Origin: Candidatus Poribacteria bacterium
Lineage (GTDB): Bacteria; Poribacteria; WGA-4E; WGA-3G
Assembly (NCBI GenBank): GCA_009841255.1
Contig: VXMD01000037.1
Coordinates: 1-39,492 of the forward strand
Direction: 5' to 3'
DNA length: 39,492 bases
This document shows, piece after piece, positions 1 through 7,262 of this stretch. Below the pieces are notes generated by a model, which saw nothing but the letters and a program-made list of their open reading frames with translations, had not been told where the DNA came from and did not search any database. A program made the position numbers and the translations under genes. Position 1 is the stretch's first letter. Every line of letters starts with the position of its first letter.

Positions 1-617
1 TCAAGTTATTTATGTGTCATGTGGATAAAGCTGCGTTGGCAGGCACTGCGGCGTTAGAATACATTGAGTGGGGTGAGAAACAAGGGTATCATCAGAGACC
101 GAGTTGCCGGGGACGGGCAAGATGGTGGGATTTGGGGCAATGGAACTATCCTGATATGCTATGGTCAGATGCCTACAATGTCCGATTTGGATGCTTTGAA
201 AATGCGGGCGATTATTTTGCTGACAAAAGGTTTTTCGTTATAGAATTCAATGAGAAAAATTCGGCAACCTATGCTTATTTAAACAGTACTATCATTCCGC
301 TATTGATTGAAACAGAAGGCATCGCGAATTTAGGTGAAGGCGTTATTTATACAAATGTCTATTGGTTAAAGACGCTCCCCATATTGGAAGAAAGCCACAT
401 CGCAAAAGAGATTCACCAATGCTATGAAAACATAAAAACGCGTGAAATTCTTCCTATCTTTGATGAGATCCACCAACCCGACCGTCTTGCACTTGACGCA
501 ATCATCTTTGATACCCTTAGACTTACCCAAGGCGAGCGAGATGGTGTGTATGCAGCGGTTGTTAATTTAGTGGAATCTCGGTTACGGAAGGCGCGGAGTT
601 TGAAGGGGAAAGGATAG
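1..617 (+). CDS. C-terminal part of a DNA N6-adenine methylase-like (R-M) protein, cut by window edge
   Basis: The reading frame is open to the left edge without a stop, so this is the 3' end of a longer gene; the ATG at 12 is internal. The visible ~204 residues are not the catalytic methyltransferase core. They resemble the C-terminal target-recognition/tail region of Eco57I/TaqI-like DNA methylases and type IIG enzymes: an RARWWDLG segment, a region ending PILEESHIAKEIHQ, then the tail DAIIFDTLRLTQGERDGVY. The family assignment is from recall of that tail pattern. No DPPY-type motif is visible because the N-terminal part lies outside the window. It probably belonged to a restriction-modification or BREX-like locus to the left. 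The frame looks intact to its TAG stop. Confidence 0.6.
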   Translation, partial: KLFMCHVDKAALAGTAALEYIEWGEKQGYHQRPSCRGRARWWDLGQWNYPDMLWSDAYNVRFGCFENAGDYFADKRFFVIEFNEKNSATYAYLNSTIIPLLIETEGIANLGEGVIYTNVYWLKTLPILEESHIAKEIHQCYENIKTREILPIFDEIHQPDRLALDAIIFDTLRLTQGERDGVYAAVVNLVESRLRKARSLKGKG

Positions 618-620
618 GTT

Positions 621-664
621 GTCTGAATCGCGGATTAGGCGGATTACACAGATTTCGCGGATTA
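621..664. repeat. dispersed repeat, 'CTGAATCGCGGATTA' type, left copy
   Basis: Starts GTCTGAATCGCGGATTA and continues with further GGATTA/GCGGATTA units. The reverse complement of the same motif set ends with GTGATTCAGAC at 2549-2593, so two inverted copies bracket the coiled-coil gene and the broken small gene. The stretch 665-740 that follows holds two CCAGCGGAGCGG / CCAACGGAGCGG hairpin motifs like those at 2225-2296. No gene is visible between 618 and 876. Confidence 0.6.
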
Positions 665-740
665 TGCTCCAGCGGAGCGGCATTTCTATAATATGTGGAC
701 ATTTCCAATTTTCCGTTCCAACGGAGCGGTATATGGCTTT

Positions 741-769
741 TTGAAAACTCACTAACAGTGTGGTATAAT
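741..769 (+). promoter_or_regulatory. sigma70-type promoter for the coiled-coil membrane protein
   Basis: TTGAAA at 741-746 and TATAAT at 764-769 are separated by 17 bases. TGG directly before the -10 box makes it an extended -10 (TGnTATAAT). Transcription would start near 776, giving a leader of about 100 bases before the GTG at 877. Confidence 0.6.
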
Positions 770-876
770 TTAAAAAATAGGCACGTTTAATTGGACATCA
801 CCGCTTACTGTACCGTTGTTTGATCTGATTTGAACTAGCATGAGAGAATCTTATAGTCTATATTATGGAGGCTTTT

Positions 877-2214
877 GTGGCACAAATAAATCTGGTTTTT
901 ACTTGGGAATTGGAATCGTTTAGTGAAATTGCAAAACAGCCCAATTTACTCAGATTACGCAATGAATTTAAAATGAGAGGGCATTTGCTTTCTCAGAGTT
1001 TATTGATTTGGGAAAAAGTCGGAGTAGCCGGGAGTTGGTTATTGGCAGACTTTAGAAATAAGAAAATTTATCATATTGACAAAAGAAACGACCCGGAAAT
1101 GGAAGTATCGGAAGCATCCTGGGATCCGAAAAATCTGATATCTCGTTTTGCACAAGAGGTTCGTGGAACCCATGAGGGATTTATTGACTGGCTAAAACTG
1201 TTCAATCTGGCCAAGTCTGACCTAGAACAATTGAAGCGCACCGATTTATTGGAAAGAAGACTCGCCCTTGAAATTACACATGATGATTTGTTAGCAGCTT
1301 ACGAACTATTACGAGAGATTCTCACATCTCCGCGCGGATGGCTTGTTGGTTTATCAAAAGACAATATTCAAGAAATCAGGGAATGCTTAGGGAAATGGTA
1401 TGAAATGGAAGAGACAATTCACGGTATTAGTTTATCCACCTCTAAAGAGAGACATACGGAAATTTCACAGCAAATTTTTCAATTCTGTGATGAGGTTAAG
1501 CAACGACTAGGGCAAGTTGTAACTCATTTAAAATCAAAGAAATTAGAACAACTGGAAACCCAAGTGAATGCAACTGTTGATGAGGTTGTGGAAGATCTCA
1601 AAACGGAGAAGGAGCTCTTACAAAAGCAACGTGAAGAGGCAGAACAGAATGAATCTACAAGACAAAAAGAGTTTGCTGAACTTAAAGAAAAGGTAAATGA
1701 AGAACTCCTACAAAAAAAGGTTTCCCAACATAAAGTGATTTTTGCTGAGCAAACCCAAAGACATCAAAGGGCAGCGTGGGGATGGCTTTTTATGTCAAGT
1801 TTATTGGTTATTGGACTTGTAGTCGGAATCATTTCTTTTGGGTTGCTTGATATTTTAAAACTTGAAGGGAGCGCGTGGACAGTAGTGTTGCAAAATATTT
1901 TTAAAAAAGGATCTGTGCTTACCTTGTTTTACTTTGCCCTTAATCGTTCACTTAGGAATTACACTGCTCAGAAACATTTAGAAATTGTGAATCGACATCG
2001 CCAAAATGCCCTTGAAACCTTTGATGAGTTTAGAGATGCCTCAAAAGATAATCCGGAAACACATGACGCTGTGTTGTTAGCGGCAACGAACGCTATTTTT
2101 GATGCAAATCAGAGTGGTTACTTATCAACGAAAACGAAAGGCACCGAAAGCGTGAATCCAATTCAACAAGTATTTGGGGCAACGCGCAGCTCATCAACAA
2201 GGTCTGAAGATTAA
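877..2214 (+). CDS. coiled-coil protein with C-terminal membrane segments, function unknown
   Basis: About 445 residues. The N-terminal ~210 residues look globular and helical. Residues ~215-290 are a charged coiled coil rich in E, K and Q. Residues ~302-325 form a clear transmembrane segment (AAWGWLFMSSLLVIGLVVG), followed by a second hydrophobic stretch near 344-356 and a ~75-residue soluble tail. I do not recognise a family. Start choice: an ATG at 865 is in frame, but GGAGG (867-871) is a good Shine-Dalgarno sequence 5 bases before a GTG at 877. The ATG overlaps that site, so GTG is the likelier start. It sits alone behind its own promoter, between a methylase gene and gene remnants, and is bracketed by inverted repeats. 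This accessory setting is compatible with a defence or stress role, but nothing in the protein proves one. Confidence 0.75.
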   Translation: MAQINLVFTWELESFSEIAKQPNLLRLRNEFKMRGHLLSQSLLIWEKVGVAGSWLLADFRNKKIYHIDKRNDPEMEVSEASWDPKNLISRFAQEVRGTHEGFIDWLKLFNLAKSDLEQLKRTDLLERRLALEITHDDLLAAYELLREILTSPRGWLVGLSKDNIQEIRECLGKWYEMEETIHGISLSTSKERHTEISQQIFQFCDEVKQRLGQVVTHLKSKKLEQLETQVNATVDEVVEDLKTEKELLQKQREEAEQNESTRQKEFAELKEKVNEELLQKKVSQHKVIFAEQTQRHQRAAWGWLFMSSLLVIGLVVGIISFGLLDILKLEGSAWTVVLQNIFKKGSVLTLFYFALNRSLRNYTAQKHLEIVNRHRQNALETFDEFRDASKDNPETHDAVLLAATNAIFDANQSGYLSTKTKGTESVNPIQQVFGATRSSSTRSED

Positions 2215-2224
2215 TTGGGTTTGT

Positions 2225-2296
2225 CACATACCGCTTCGCTGGAGCGGGGGTTGGGGATCCATCGTTTTCTACAGACATATCGCTCCGCTGGAGCGA
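2225..2296. repeat. two copies of the CGCTCCGCTGGAGCG hairpin repeat
   Basis: Copy one (2225-2250) contains CCGCTTCGCTGGAGCGG. Copy two (2266-2296) reads TTCTACAGACATATCGCTCC followed by GCTGGAGCGAA. The core GCTCC-GCT-GGAGC forms a short stem-loop. A related copy in the opposite orientation (GCCCCAGCGGGGCGAAATG then TCTGTAGAAA) lies at 34219-34252, and degenerate cores lie at 667-731. This is a dispersed REP-like family. Confidence 0.7.
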
Positions 2297-2314
2297 AAGC
2301 GTGAAAAACCGATA

Positions 2315-2535
2315 ATGATTCAGAACAATCAAGAGTTTGAAGCAACGCTCACGCGCATCAGGCACTTTCAAAAACAGGTTGAAAACTCCAAAAGATTGAA
2401 ACCAATCCGTAAAATTATCGACTCTCCGCGGGTGGATTTCTTGCTGAAATTGATCGGATGAATCTGGATATGAGAGAATATCTCTCAATTCATCCGAGCG
2501 AATTGAGAGAAGAAATTGCTGAAAGCAGTACGTAA
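2315..2535 (+). pseudogene. small conserved-looking gene broken by a frameshift and an in-frame stop
   Basis: An ATG at 2315 opens MIQNNQEFEATLTRIRHFQK and runs in one frame to a stop at 2461. The protein continues sensibly only in another frame: from about 2389 that frame reads KIETNP, a TAA at 2410-2412, then NYRLSAGGFLAEIDRMNLDM and REYLSIHPSELREEIAESST to a stop at 2533-2535. The joined product (~73 residues) resembles a family of short proteins starting MIQNEQE and ending in an AEIDRM...REYLSLHPSE segment, which I recall as widespread and uncharacterised. One base lost near 2386-2392 plus a change to TAA explains the sequence, so the gene is doubly damaged. The region immediately upstream is repeat DNA, so no partner gene is evident. 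Confidence 0.65.
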
Positions 2536-2548
2536 AAATAAGCAGGAT

Positions 2549-2593
2549 CAATCCGCGTCATCCGTTTAATCCGTGAAAATCCGTGATTCAGAC
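2549..2593. repeat. dispersed repeat, right (inverted) copy of the 621-664 element
   Basis: Runs of ATCCGCG, ATCCGTTTAATCCGTG and AATCCGTGATTCAGAC are the reverse complement of the motif order at 621-664. Together the two copies form a ~1.97-kb inverted bracket. From 2594 to about 2815 I see only short open frames (for example 36 codons from 2630) that I cannot assign. Confidence 0.55.
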
Positions 2594-2818
2594 GATTGCA
2601 AAACTTCATGCTCAAAAGAAGTTGCCATAATGGAAAACGCCAATACGAATGGTAACCTGAGAGCAAAGGCTGCCAAAATGTGGTGGATGATATCTGAACA
2701 GTTATTGGCCAGAGGCAAGCTCAGGCGGACCCTCATCTGAGAGATCCCAAAATAGACGATTAGTTCAATGGGCGTTCCAACAAAGTAACTTCCTGCTGAT
2801 GCTGAAACAAATCAATGG

Positions 2819-2937
2819 TGGTTTTGATAACGCCATAAAGGACTATATCCGATTTGGAAAAAGAGATTGATAAACGTGTGTATGCCTTGTATAATTTAAC
2901 ACAAGAACAGATTGCTACTGTAGAAGAGGAAAAATGA
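2819..2937 (+). pseudogene. gene remnants: TPR fragment joined to the last codons of a methylase-like gene
   Basis: Bases 2821-2847 (GTTTTGATAACGCCATAAAG and following) nearly match the TPR-coding stretch at ~3236-3263 of the next gene, so this is a broken piece of a TPR unit. From 2839, in a different frame, the sequence encodes RTISDLEKEIDKRVYALYNL then TQEQIATVEEEK and a TGA at 2935-2937. That is the characteristic tail of Eco57I/BREX-PglX-like DNA methylases (pattern EID..VY.LY.LT..EI..VE, from recall). A TAA at 2836-2838 closes the frame upstream, so only the tail survives. The TGA overlaps the ATG of the TPR gene. Confidence 0.6.
2867..2895 (+). promoter_or_regulatory. sigma70-type promoter for the TPR-doc pair, inside the methylase remnant
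   Basis: TTGATA at 2867-2872 and TATAAT at 2890-2895 are exactly 17 bases apart. The expected transcript start (~2902) is about 32 bases before the ATG at 2934. AGAGGAAAA just before that ATG gives a ribosome binding site. The whole promoter lies within the old methylase tail codons. Confidence 0.6.
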
Positions 2938-4259
2938 TGCTACAATCGAATCTAAATCACCTTGCCTCCAATGCTGCTTCAATCCCGCTTAATAGCTATA
3001 TAAGCCCGCGTAATCGGAATGATGTTGCGGTGAATGACCCTAAATATATAAGCATGTTCAATAAAGATAATATTGGAGTGAATGAGGCTAGTATTTATAA
3101 CTACCGTGGTATTGATTGCTGCGAAAAGGGCAAATTTGACGAAGGGATTGAACATTTTAACACGGTGATTGCACTGGTTCCGAAATTTGCTGGTGCCTAT
3201 TACAATAGAGGCACTGCTTACGCCCAGAAAGGCGATTTTGATAACGCCATAACAGACTATACGAAAGCAATAGACCTCAAATCTGATTATGTCGCTGCTT
3301 ATATCAATCGGGGAAATGCTTACGACAAGAAAGGCGATTTTGATAAGGCTATTGAAGACCATACCAAAGCGATACACCTCAACCCCGATGATGCCAATGT
3401 TTATTACAATAGGGGAATTGCTTACGCCGACAAAGGCGATTTTGATGCTGCTATAGGTGACTTTACTAAGGTGATACACCTCAACCCCAATGATACCTAT
3501 GCCTATTGCAATAGAGGCACTGTTTACAGTAGGAACGACGAATTTGACCTTGCTCTTGAAGACTTTAACACGGCAATAGGTCTAGATCCAAAGTTTGCTG
3601 CTGCATACTTCCAGCGTGGAATCGCTCATGACAGTAAAGGTGAGAGTGAGAAAGCCCTTGAAGACTATAACACGGCTATAAAACTCGAACCCAATTTCGC
3701 CCCTAGTTACAATCTTCGCGGTTTATATTATTCTGCGAAAGGTGAGTACAAGCAAGCGATTAAGGACTTCAGTAGAACTATAGAATTGAAAGAAGACCTT
3801 AGTGGGATCGGTGCCTTGGGTTTTGAAATTGTTGTCTTTGCCTACATGGCCTATTGTGTCCGTGGGATGATTTACCATAGCAAAGGTGAAATTGACCTAG
3901 CTATTACTGATTTTACCAAGGCAATAGAACTATATCCAAAGTTTGCGGAGGTCTACGTCAGGCGCGGGATAGAACTAAATCCAAAATTGGAGGAGGTTTA
4001 TGTCAGTCGTGGGATGGCTTATACGAAAAAAGGCGAGTTTGAACGTGCTATCGTGGACTATGCCGAAGCCATAGCACTCAAACCCGATGATGCCGATGCC
4101 TATTACAGACGTAGCAAGGTTTGGTTGCATCTCGGACAACCCGAAAAAGCGAAAGCAGATATGCAAACTGCCAGCAAAATAGGGATAAACAGCAGTACTG
4201 CCTTAGACGAAACATTACAAAACTACGATCGCGCGTGGAAAGCCCTCGGTAACCTATGA
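2934..4259 (+). CDS. tetratricopeptide repeat (TPR) protein
   Basis: 441 residues. A ~50-residue non-repetitive N-terminus is followed by about ten TPR units from residue ~53 to ~430, each of the form YYNRGxAYxxKGDFDxAIxDxTKAIxLxP. TPR arrays are protein-protein interaction scaffolds; no catalytic domain is present. No signal peptide or membrane segment is visible. Near residues 345-360 one unit is shortened (VRRGIELNPKLEEVYVSRGM), which looks like an internal deletion between neighbouring repeats. The stop overlaps the next gene's start by four bases (ATGA), so the Doc-family protein downstream is translationally coupled. In a standard doc operon this position is held by a small antitoxin, so this protein or a diverged function of it may take that place; that is inference only. 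Confidence 0.85.
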   Translation: MMLQSNLNHLASNAASIPLNSYISPRNRNDVAVNDPKYISMFNKDNIGVNEASIYNYRGIDCCEKGKFDEGIEHFNTVIALVPKFAGAYYNRGTAYAQKGDFDNAITDYTKAIDLKSDYVAAYINRGNAYDKKGDFDKAIEDHTKAIHLNPDDANVYYNRGIAYADKGDFDAAIGDFTKVIHLNPNDTYAYCNRGTVYSRNDEFDLALEDFNTAIGLDPKFAAAYFQRGIAHDSKGESEKALEDYNTAIKLEPNFAPSYNLRGLYYSAKGEYKQAIKDFSRTIELKEDLSGIGALGFEIVVFAYMAYCVRGMIYHSKGEIDLAITDFTKAIELYPKFAEVYVRRGIELNPKLEEVYVSRGMAYTKKGEFERAIVDYAEAIALKPDDADAYYRRSKVWLHLGQPEKAKADMQTASKIGINSSTALDETLQNYDRAWKALGNL

Positions 4260-4627
4260 GATATTTGACAACCGCGGAGATCCTGGAAGTTGTCGAGGGA
4301 CATGTTGGGACCTACCACTTGCTGGATGAAAGTCGGTTACACTACTTGGTTGAAGCGGTTAAGGGGAAATTTGGTGATACAGAACTCTATCCAACTTTAT
4401 TCCAGAAAGCCGCTGTATATGCCCACCATATCGTTACCGGACATATATTTCTCGACGGAAACAAGCGTGTCGGCATGCATTGTGCAATCTTGTTTTTGGA
4501 ATTTAACGGTTGCGCCCTGCGTCTTGACATTGAGGATTCAATCATTGAGCTCGGTTTCAAAATTGCCGATGGCACCATCACGGATATTGAGGTCATCGCG
4601 GCCCACATAGAATCATGGGTTTTGTAA
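4256..4627 (+). CDS. doc: Doc/Fic-family (death-on-curing) toxin-like protein
   Basis: 123 residues, the usual length of Doc toxins. The Fic-fold catalytic loop is intact: HIFLDGNKRVG at residues ~62-72 matches the HxFx(D/N)(G/A)NKR consensus that carries the catalytic histidine and phosphate-binding residues. Doc of phage P1 phosphorylates elongation factor Tu; other Fic proteins AMPylate targets. By family, this protein is likely to modify a translation component. No Phd or AbrB-like antitoxin ORF lies next to it; upstream is a TPR gene overlapping by ATGA, and downstream is a promoter for an unrelated gene. I could not find a clean Fic inhibitory motif (S/T-xxx-E-G/N) in this protein or the TPR protein. 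The nearest is TALDET at the TPR C-terminus, which does not fit fully. Confidence 0.85.
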   Translation: MRYLTTAEILEVVEGHVGTYHLLDESRLHYLVEAVKGKFGDTELYPTLFQKAAVYAHHIVTGHIFLDGNKRVGMHCAILFLEFNGCALRLDIEDSIIELGFKIADGTITDIEVIAAHIESWVL

Positions 4628-4721
4628 CAAACAGATATTGATGCTGTCGTAATACCGAGAACCAGAGCCTATGTCATTAACCCTCCTCGACTCACTACCC
4701 TGACAGCCCCCAAAAAGTGAC

Positions 4722-4750
4722 TTGACAAAACCTGTCTAAAATGATAGACT
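4722..4750 (+). promoter_or_regulatory. sigma70-type promoter for the phosphomannose isomerase-like gene
   Basis: TTGACA at 4722-4727, 17-base spacer, TAGACT at 4745-4750. The start of transcription would be near 4757, about 58 bases before the ATG at 4815. Confidence 0.55.
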
Positions 4751-4814
4751 GACTTTAAACAAGGGAACCTGAAATCTATGCCCTTAGTTCTTAAAGAAAA
4801 AGAAAGGAAGCAAT

Positions 4815-5921
4815 ATGGCATCACAAAATGAACTGCGGTCAATGTTAGACGCACCCGTTGGCTTAGCCCCAAATACCTACCTACATTTTTATAACGGTGG
4901 AAAGCTCCGTGCCGAGTTTATGGGTGAACCCGATCCGAAAGATGATTATTACTCCGAAGAATGGATCTTTTCCACAAACCGGGCAATCACACCCGGCAGA
5001 GAGAATCCACCCGACAAAGGACTCAGTCGCATCCAACTCCCCGGTGGCGAGATCGTCCTGCTGAAAGCACTGCTGGACGCATTTCCGGAAGAGACACTCG
5101 GTAGCGCGCACGTCGACAAATACGGCACTGAATTGGGTGTACTTCTCAAGATTTTTGATGTCGGTGAAGGGGCACATATCCCCATCCATTGGCATCCAAA
5201 CCCCGACTTCTCCCAAAAACACCTCAATTCTCCCTTCGGTAAGAACGAAGCGTGGATCCTCATCGGCACCCGTCCGGGCGCGAAGGCGTGGATAGGTTGG
5301 AAAGAGGCGATAGACAAAGCAGAATTCCGCCGCCTGATGGAAGCGCAAGACGTGCCAACGCTACGGAGTCTGATGCACGTTGTAGAACCGAAAGTTGGCG
5401 AAGTCTATTTTTTACGGACACCGATTGTCCATTCACTCGGCACAGGACTCTGCGTTCTCGAACCACAAGAGCCGACCGACTGGAACATCCTCGCGGAATG
5501 GGAAGGTTTTCCGTTTGAAAGGGATGATGGGCACCTCGGACTCGGATGGGATCTCGCCGTAGATGCCGCTGAGTTTGATAAATTGGAACTCGACTATCTC
5601 AACAACTACATCCGCCGCACACCGGAACCCGTCCGAGCGGAAGGCGATAACCGAGAGGATCGGATCGTGCCGGAGGAAGCCTCGAAATTCTTTGGATGCT
5701 CGCGTCTAACAGTGAATTCGACGCTCAGTATGCCAGCAGACAAAGGGTTTTACGCGCTCGTGACTTTGGGCGGCGAAGGCGTGCTGCGTGGCGATTTTGA
5801 GGATGTCCCGCTCAAACGCGGCAAATCTGTCTTTATTCCACGATGCTTGTCGAGTTATGTCATTGTTAGCATAGGTGATACACCGATGGAGATCATCTGT
5901 TGTTACCCGCCAAGCCTTTAA
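4815..5921 (+). CDS. class I phosphomannose isomerase-like cupin protein
   Basis: 368 residues. The class I mannose-6-phosphate isomerase (ManA) layout is visible: a first cupin with metal-binding residues HIPIHWHPN (121-129) and GKNEAW (142-147, Glu145), a 'TPIVHSLGTG' histidine region near 205, and a C-terminal cupin half. ManA interconverts mannose-6-phosphate and fructose-6-phosphate in the cytoplasm. The metal-binding segment differs slightly from the canonical QxHP form (here HWHP), so the exact sugar substrate is uncertain. AGGAAG before the ATG is the ribosome binding site. It is transcribed alone from its own promoter and followed by a repeat. Confidence 0.75.
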   Translation: MASQNELRSMLDAPVGLAPNTYLHFYNGGKLRAEFMGEPDPKDDYYSEEWIFSTNRAITPGRENPPDKGLSRIQLPGGEIVLLKALLDAFPEETLGSAHVDKYGTELGVLLKIFDVGEGAHIPIHWHPNPDFSQKHLNSPFGKNEAWILIGTRPGAKAWIGWKEAIDKAEFRRLMEAQDVPTLRSLMHVVEPKVGEVYFLRTPIVHSLGTGLCVLEPQEPTDWNILAEWEGFPFERDDGHLGLGWDLAVDAAEFDKLELDYLNNYIRRTPEPVRAEGDNREDRIVPEEASKFFGCSRLTVNSTLSMPADKGFYALVTLGGEGVLRGDFEDVPLKRGKSVFIPRCLSSYVIVSIGDTPMEIICCYPPSL

Positions 5922-5923
5922 AA

Positions 5924-5989
5924 GTAGCAGGCACACACCGCGTGCCGTAACAGCACTAAAAATAGCAGGCACGCGCCGCGTGCCATAGC
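5924..5989. repeat. tandem pair of GGCACGCGCCGCGTGCC palindromes
   Basis: Two direct copies (5924-5950 and 5961-5989) of TAGCAGGCAC(A/G)C(A/G)CCGCGTGCC. In the second, GGCACGCG-C-CGCGTGCC is a perfect 8-bp stem. They fill nearly the whole gap between two genes and may act as a transcription attenuator or be a parasitic repeat. Confidence 0.7.
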
Positions 5990-6000
5990 AATAGCGCGCA

Positions 6001-7218
6001 ATGTTAGATTTTAAACCTCCTAAGCCGAATACGGCTCTGATTCAGGTTGCGAAAGGACTTGTCCCGCTCGTCAACCGCTTATTTTTGAAGGGGTTAACGC
6101 TGGATATAGACGCAGAATCCATTGCTCGTCTAAAAAAAGTAGATGGACACCCTACTGTATTAGCCCCGAACCACGCGGCGCGCGCTGACCCTGCTGTTAT
6201 GTTTCTTTTGTCCAAACGGCTCTCTCAGCAGTATTACTACATGACTGCCCGCGAGACCTATGGCACAGGGAAATTCGGGGGCTTACGCGGTTTTCTGATG
6301 CAACGATTCGGGGCGTATTCCATCGTGCGTGGCACTGCTGACCGGAACGCATTTCGCACAACACGGGAGCTCCTATCAGAACGCGATTCGTCCCTTGTTA
6401 TTTTCGCCGAAGGCGAAATCTCACGGCAGAACGATACCGTCATGCGTTTTGAGAGAGGCATCGTTCAGCTCTGCTTCTGGGCTTTGGACGATATGGCGAA
6501 GGCGGAAGTTGACAAACCGCTGTATATGGTTCCGATCGGGATCAAATACCATTATCCACGGGACATGTGGGACAACATTGATGCCGCCCTCACGGAATTG
6601 GAGCGGAGCATTCTCCCCCCTGCGGATCGAACCCCGATTGAACGCTATGAACGGTTACGGCGTATCGGTGTGGCGATATTCAAAACGCTTGTAGCGGAAT
6701 ACCAATATAAAGTGGACGAGACCGTGCCGCTCGATATACACATCCAGAAGATGAAAGAACAGATCTTGTCCCATGCCGAACAGATCATGGGTATCCACTC
6801 CGATGCCGACGTTCTCACGAGAGTGCGGGCATTGAAAAATTTGGTCGATGCCGAGGTCTATAAGGACATCGAGCAGATGACGGCGTATGAGCGGAAGATA
6901 CACGAAGAACTGCTCCAGAAATTCCAGCGATTCTATCCCGATCTGGAGCGGTTAATTAATTTTATAGCGATTTCAGATGGATATGTCGCAGAAGAACGCT
7001 CCCCTGAGCGATTTCTTGAAGTGATTGTGCGTCTGGAGAGAGAAGTCTTTGGCACGTCAAAAATCCGGGGACCGCGGGTCGCATCCGTCCGTGTCGGTGA
7101 ACCCAAAAATCTCCGAGATTGTTACGATACCTACAAGGCACAGAAAAGAGAAACGGTGGAGCAGATAACCCTTGAACTTGAAACAACGGTTCGGACGTTG
7201 GTCACGGGTGTATCCTAA
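6001..7218 (+). CDS. PlsC-like glycerolipid acyltransferase
   Basis: 405 residues. The N-terminal half is an LPLAT/PlsC domain: the catalytic HX4D motif is NHAARAD (His58, Asp63), and FAEGEISRQN (135-144) stands where FPEGTRS is found in 1-acyl-glycerol-3-phosphate acyltransferases. Such enzymes transfer a fatty acyl chain to lysophosphatidic acid or a related acceptor at the inner membrane face. The C-terminal ~190 residues are helical and charged and exceed the ~240-residue core; I do not recognise a second domain. No strong transmembrane segment is visible. No good Shine-Dalgarno sequence precedes the ATG, which directly follows the palindrome pair. The next gene begins 44 bases downstream, so the two may be cotranscribed. 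Confidence 0.75.
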   Translation: MLDFKPPKPNTALIQVAKGLVPLVNRLFLKGLTLDIDAESIARLKKVDGHPTVLAPNHAARADPAVMFLLSKRLSQQYYYMTARETYGTGKFGGLRGFLMQRFGAYSIVRGTADRNAFRTTRELLSERDSSLVIFAEGEISRQNDTVMRFERGIVQLCFWALDDMAKAEVDKPLYMVPIGIKYHYPRDMWDNIDAALTELERSILPPADRTPIERYERLRRIGVAIFKTLVAEYQYKVDETVPLDIHIQKMKEQILSHAEQIMGIHSDADVLTRVRALKNLVDAEVYKDIEQMTAYERKIHEELLQKFQRFYPDLERLINFIAISDGYVAEERSPERFLEVIVRLEREVFGTSKIRGPRVASVRVGEPKNLRDCYDTYKAQKRETVEQITLELETTVRTLVTGVS

Positions 7219-7225
7219 TTCTGCT

Positions 7226-7247
7226 GCGCCGCAAGGTAAAATTAAAA
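7226..7247 (+). repeat. 3' block of the composite CCGCAAGG element
   Basis: GCCGCAAGGTAAAATTAAAA begins 10 bases after the acyltransferase stop and ends 15 bases before the isomerase ATG. It is the same 3' block found at 8409-8428, 9406-9427, 13023-13043 and 19076-19097. The 5' block (AGCCCGTAA...) is absent here. A Shine-Dalgarno sequence (AAGGAG) follows it. Confidence 0.7.
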
Positions 7248-7262
7248 GTAAGGAGAGAAACA

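Noticed and set aside
2093-2551. 152-codon minus-strand frame
   Set aside because: It is antisense to the end of the coiled-coil gene and the broken small gene, and reads through repeat DNA.
2630-2740. 36-codon frame starting MENANTNGNLRAKAAKMWWM
   Set aside because: No ribosome site, no recognised relatives; perhaps another remnant but not supportable.
4628-4814. Possible antitoxin gene downstream of doc
   Set aside because: Only a promoter and leader are visible; the minus-strand 67-codon frame here overlaps the next gene and looks random.
5924-5989. Two direct repeats resembling the start of a CRISPR array
   Set aside because: Only two units, spacer about 10 bases, and each unit is a palindrome of a dispersed type.
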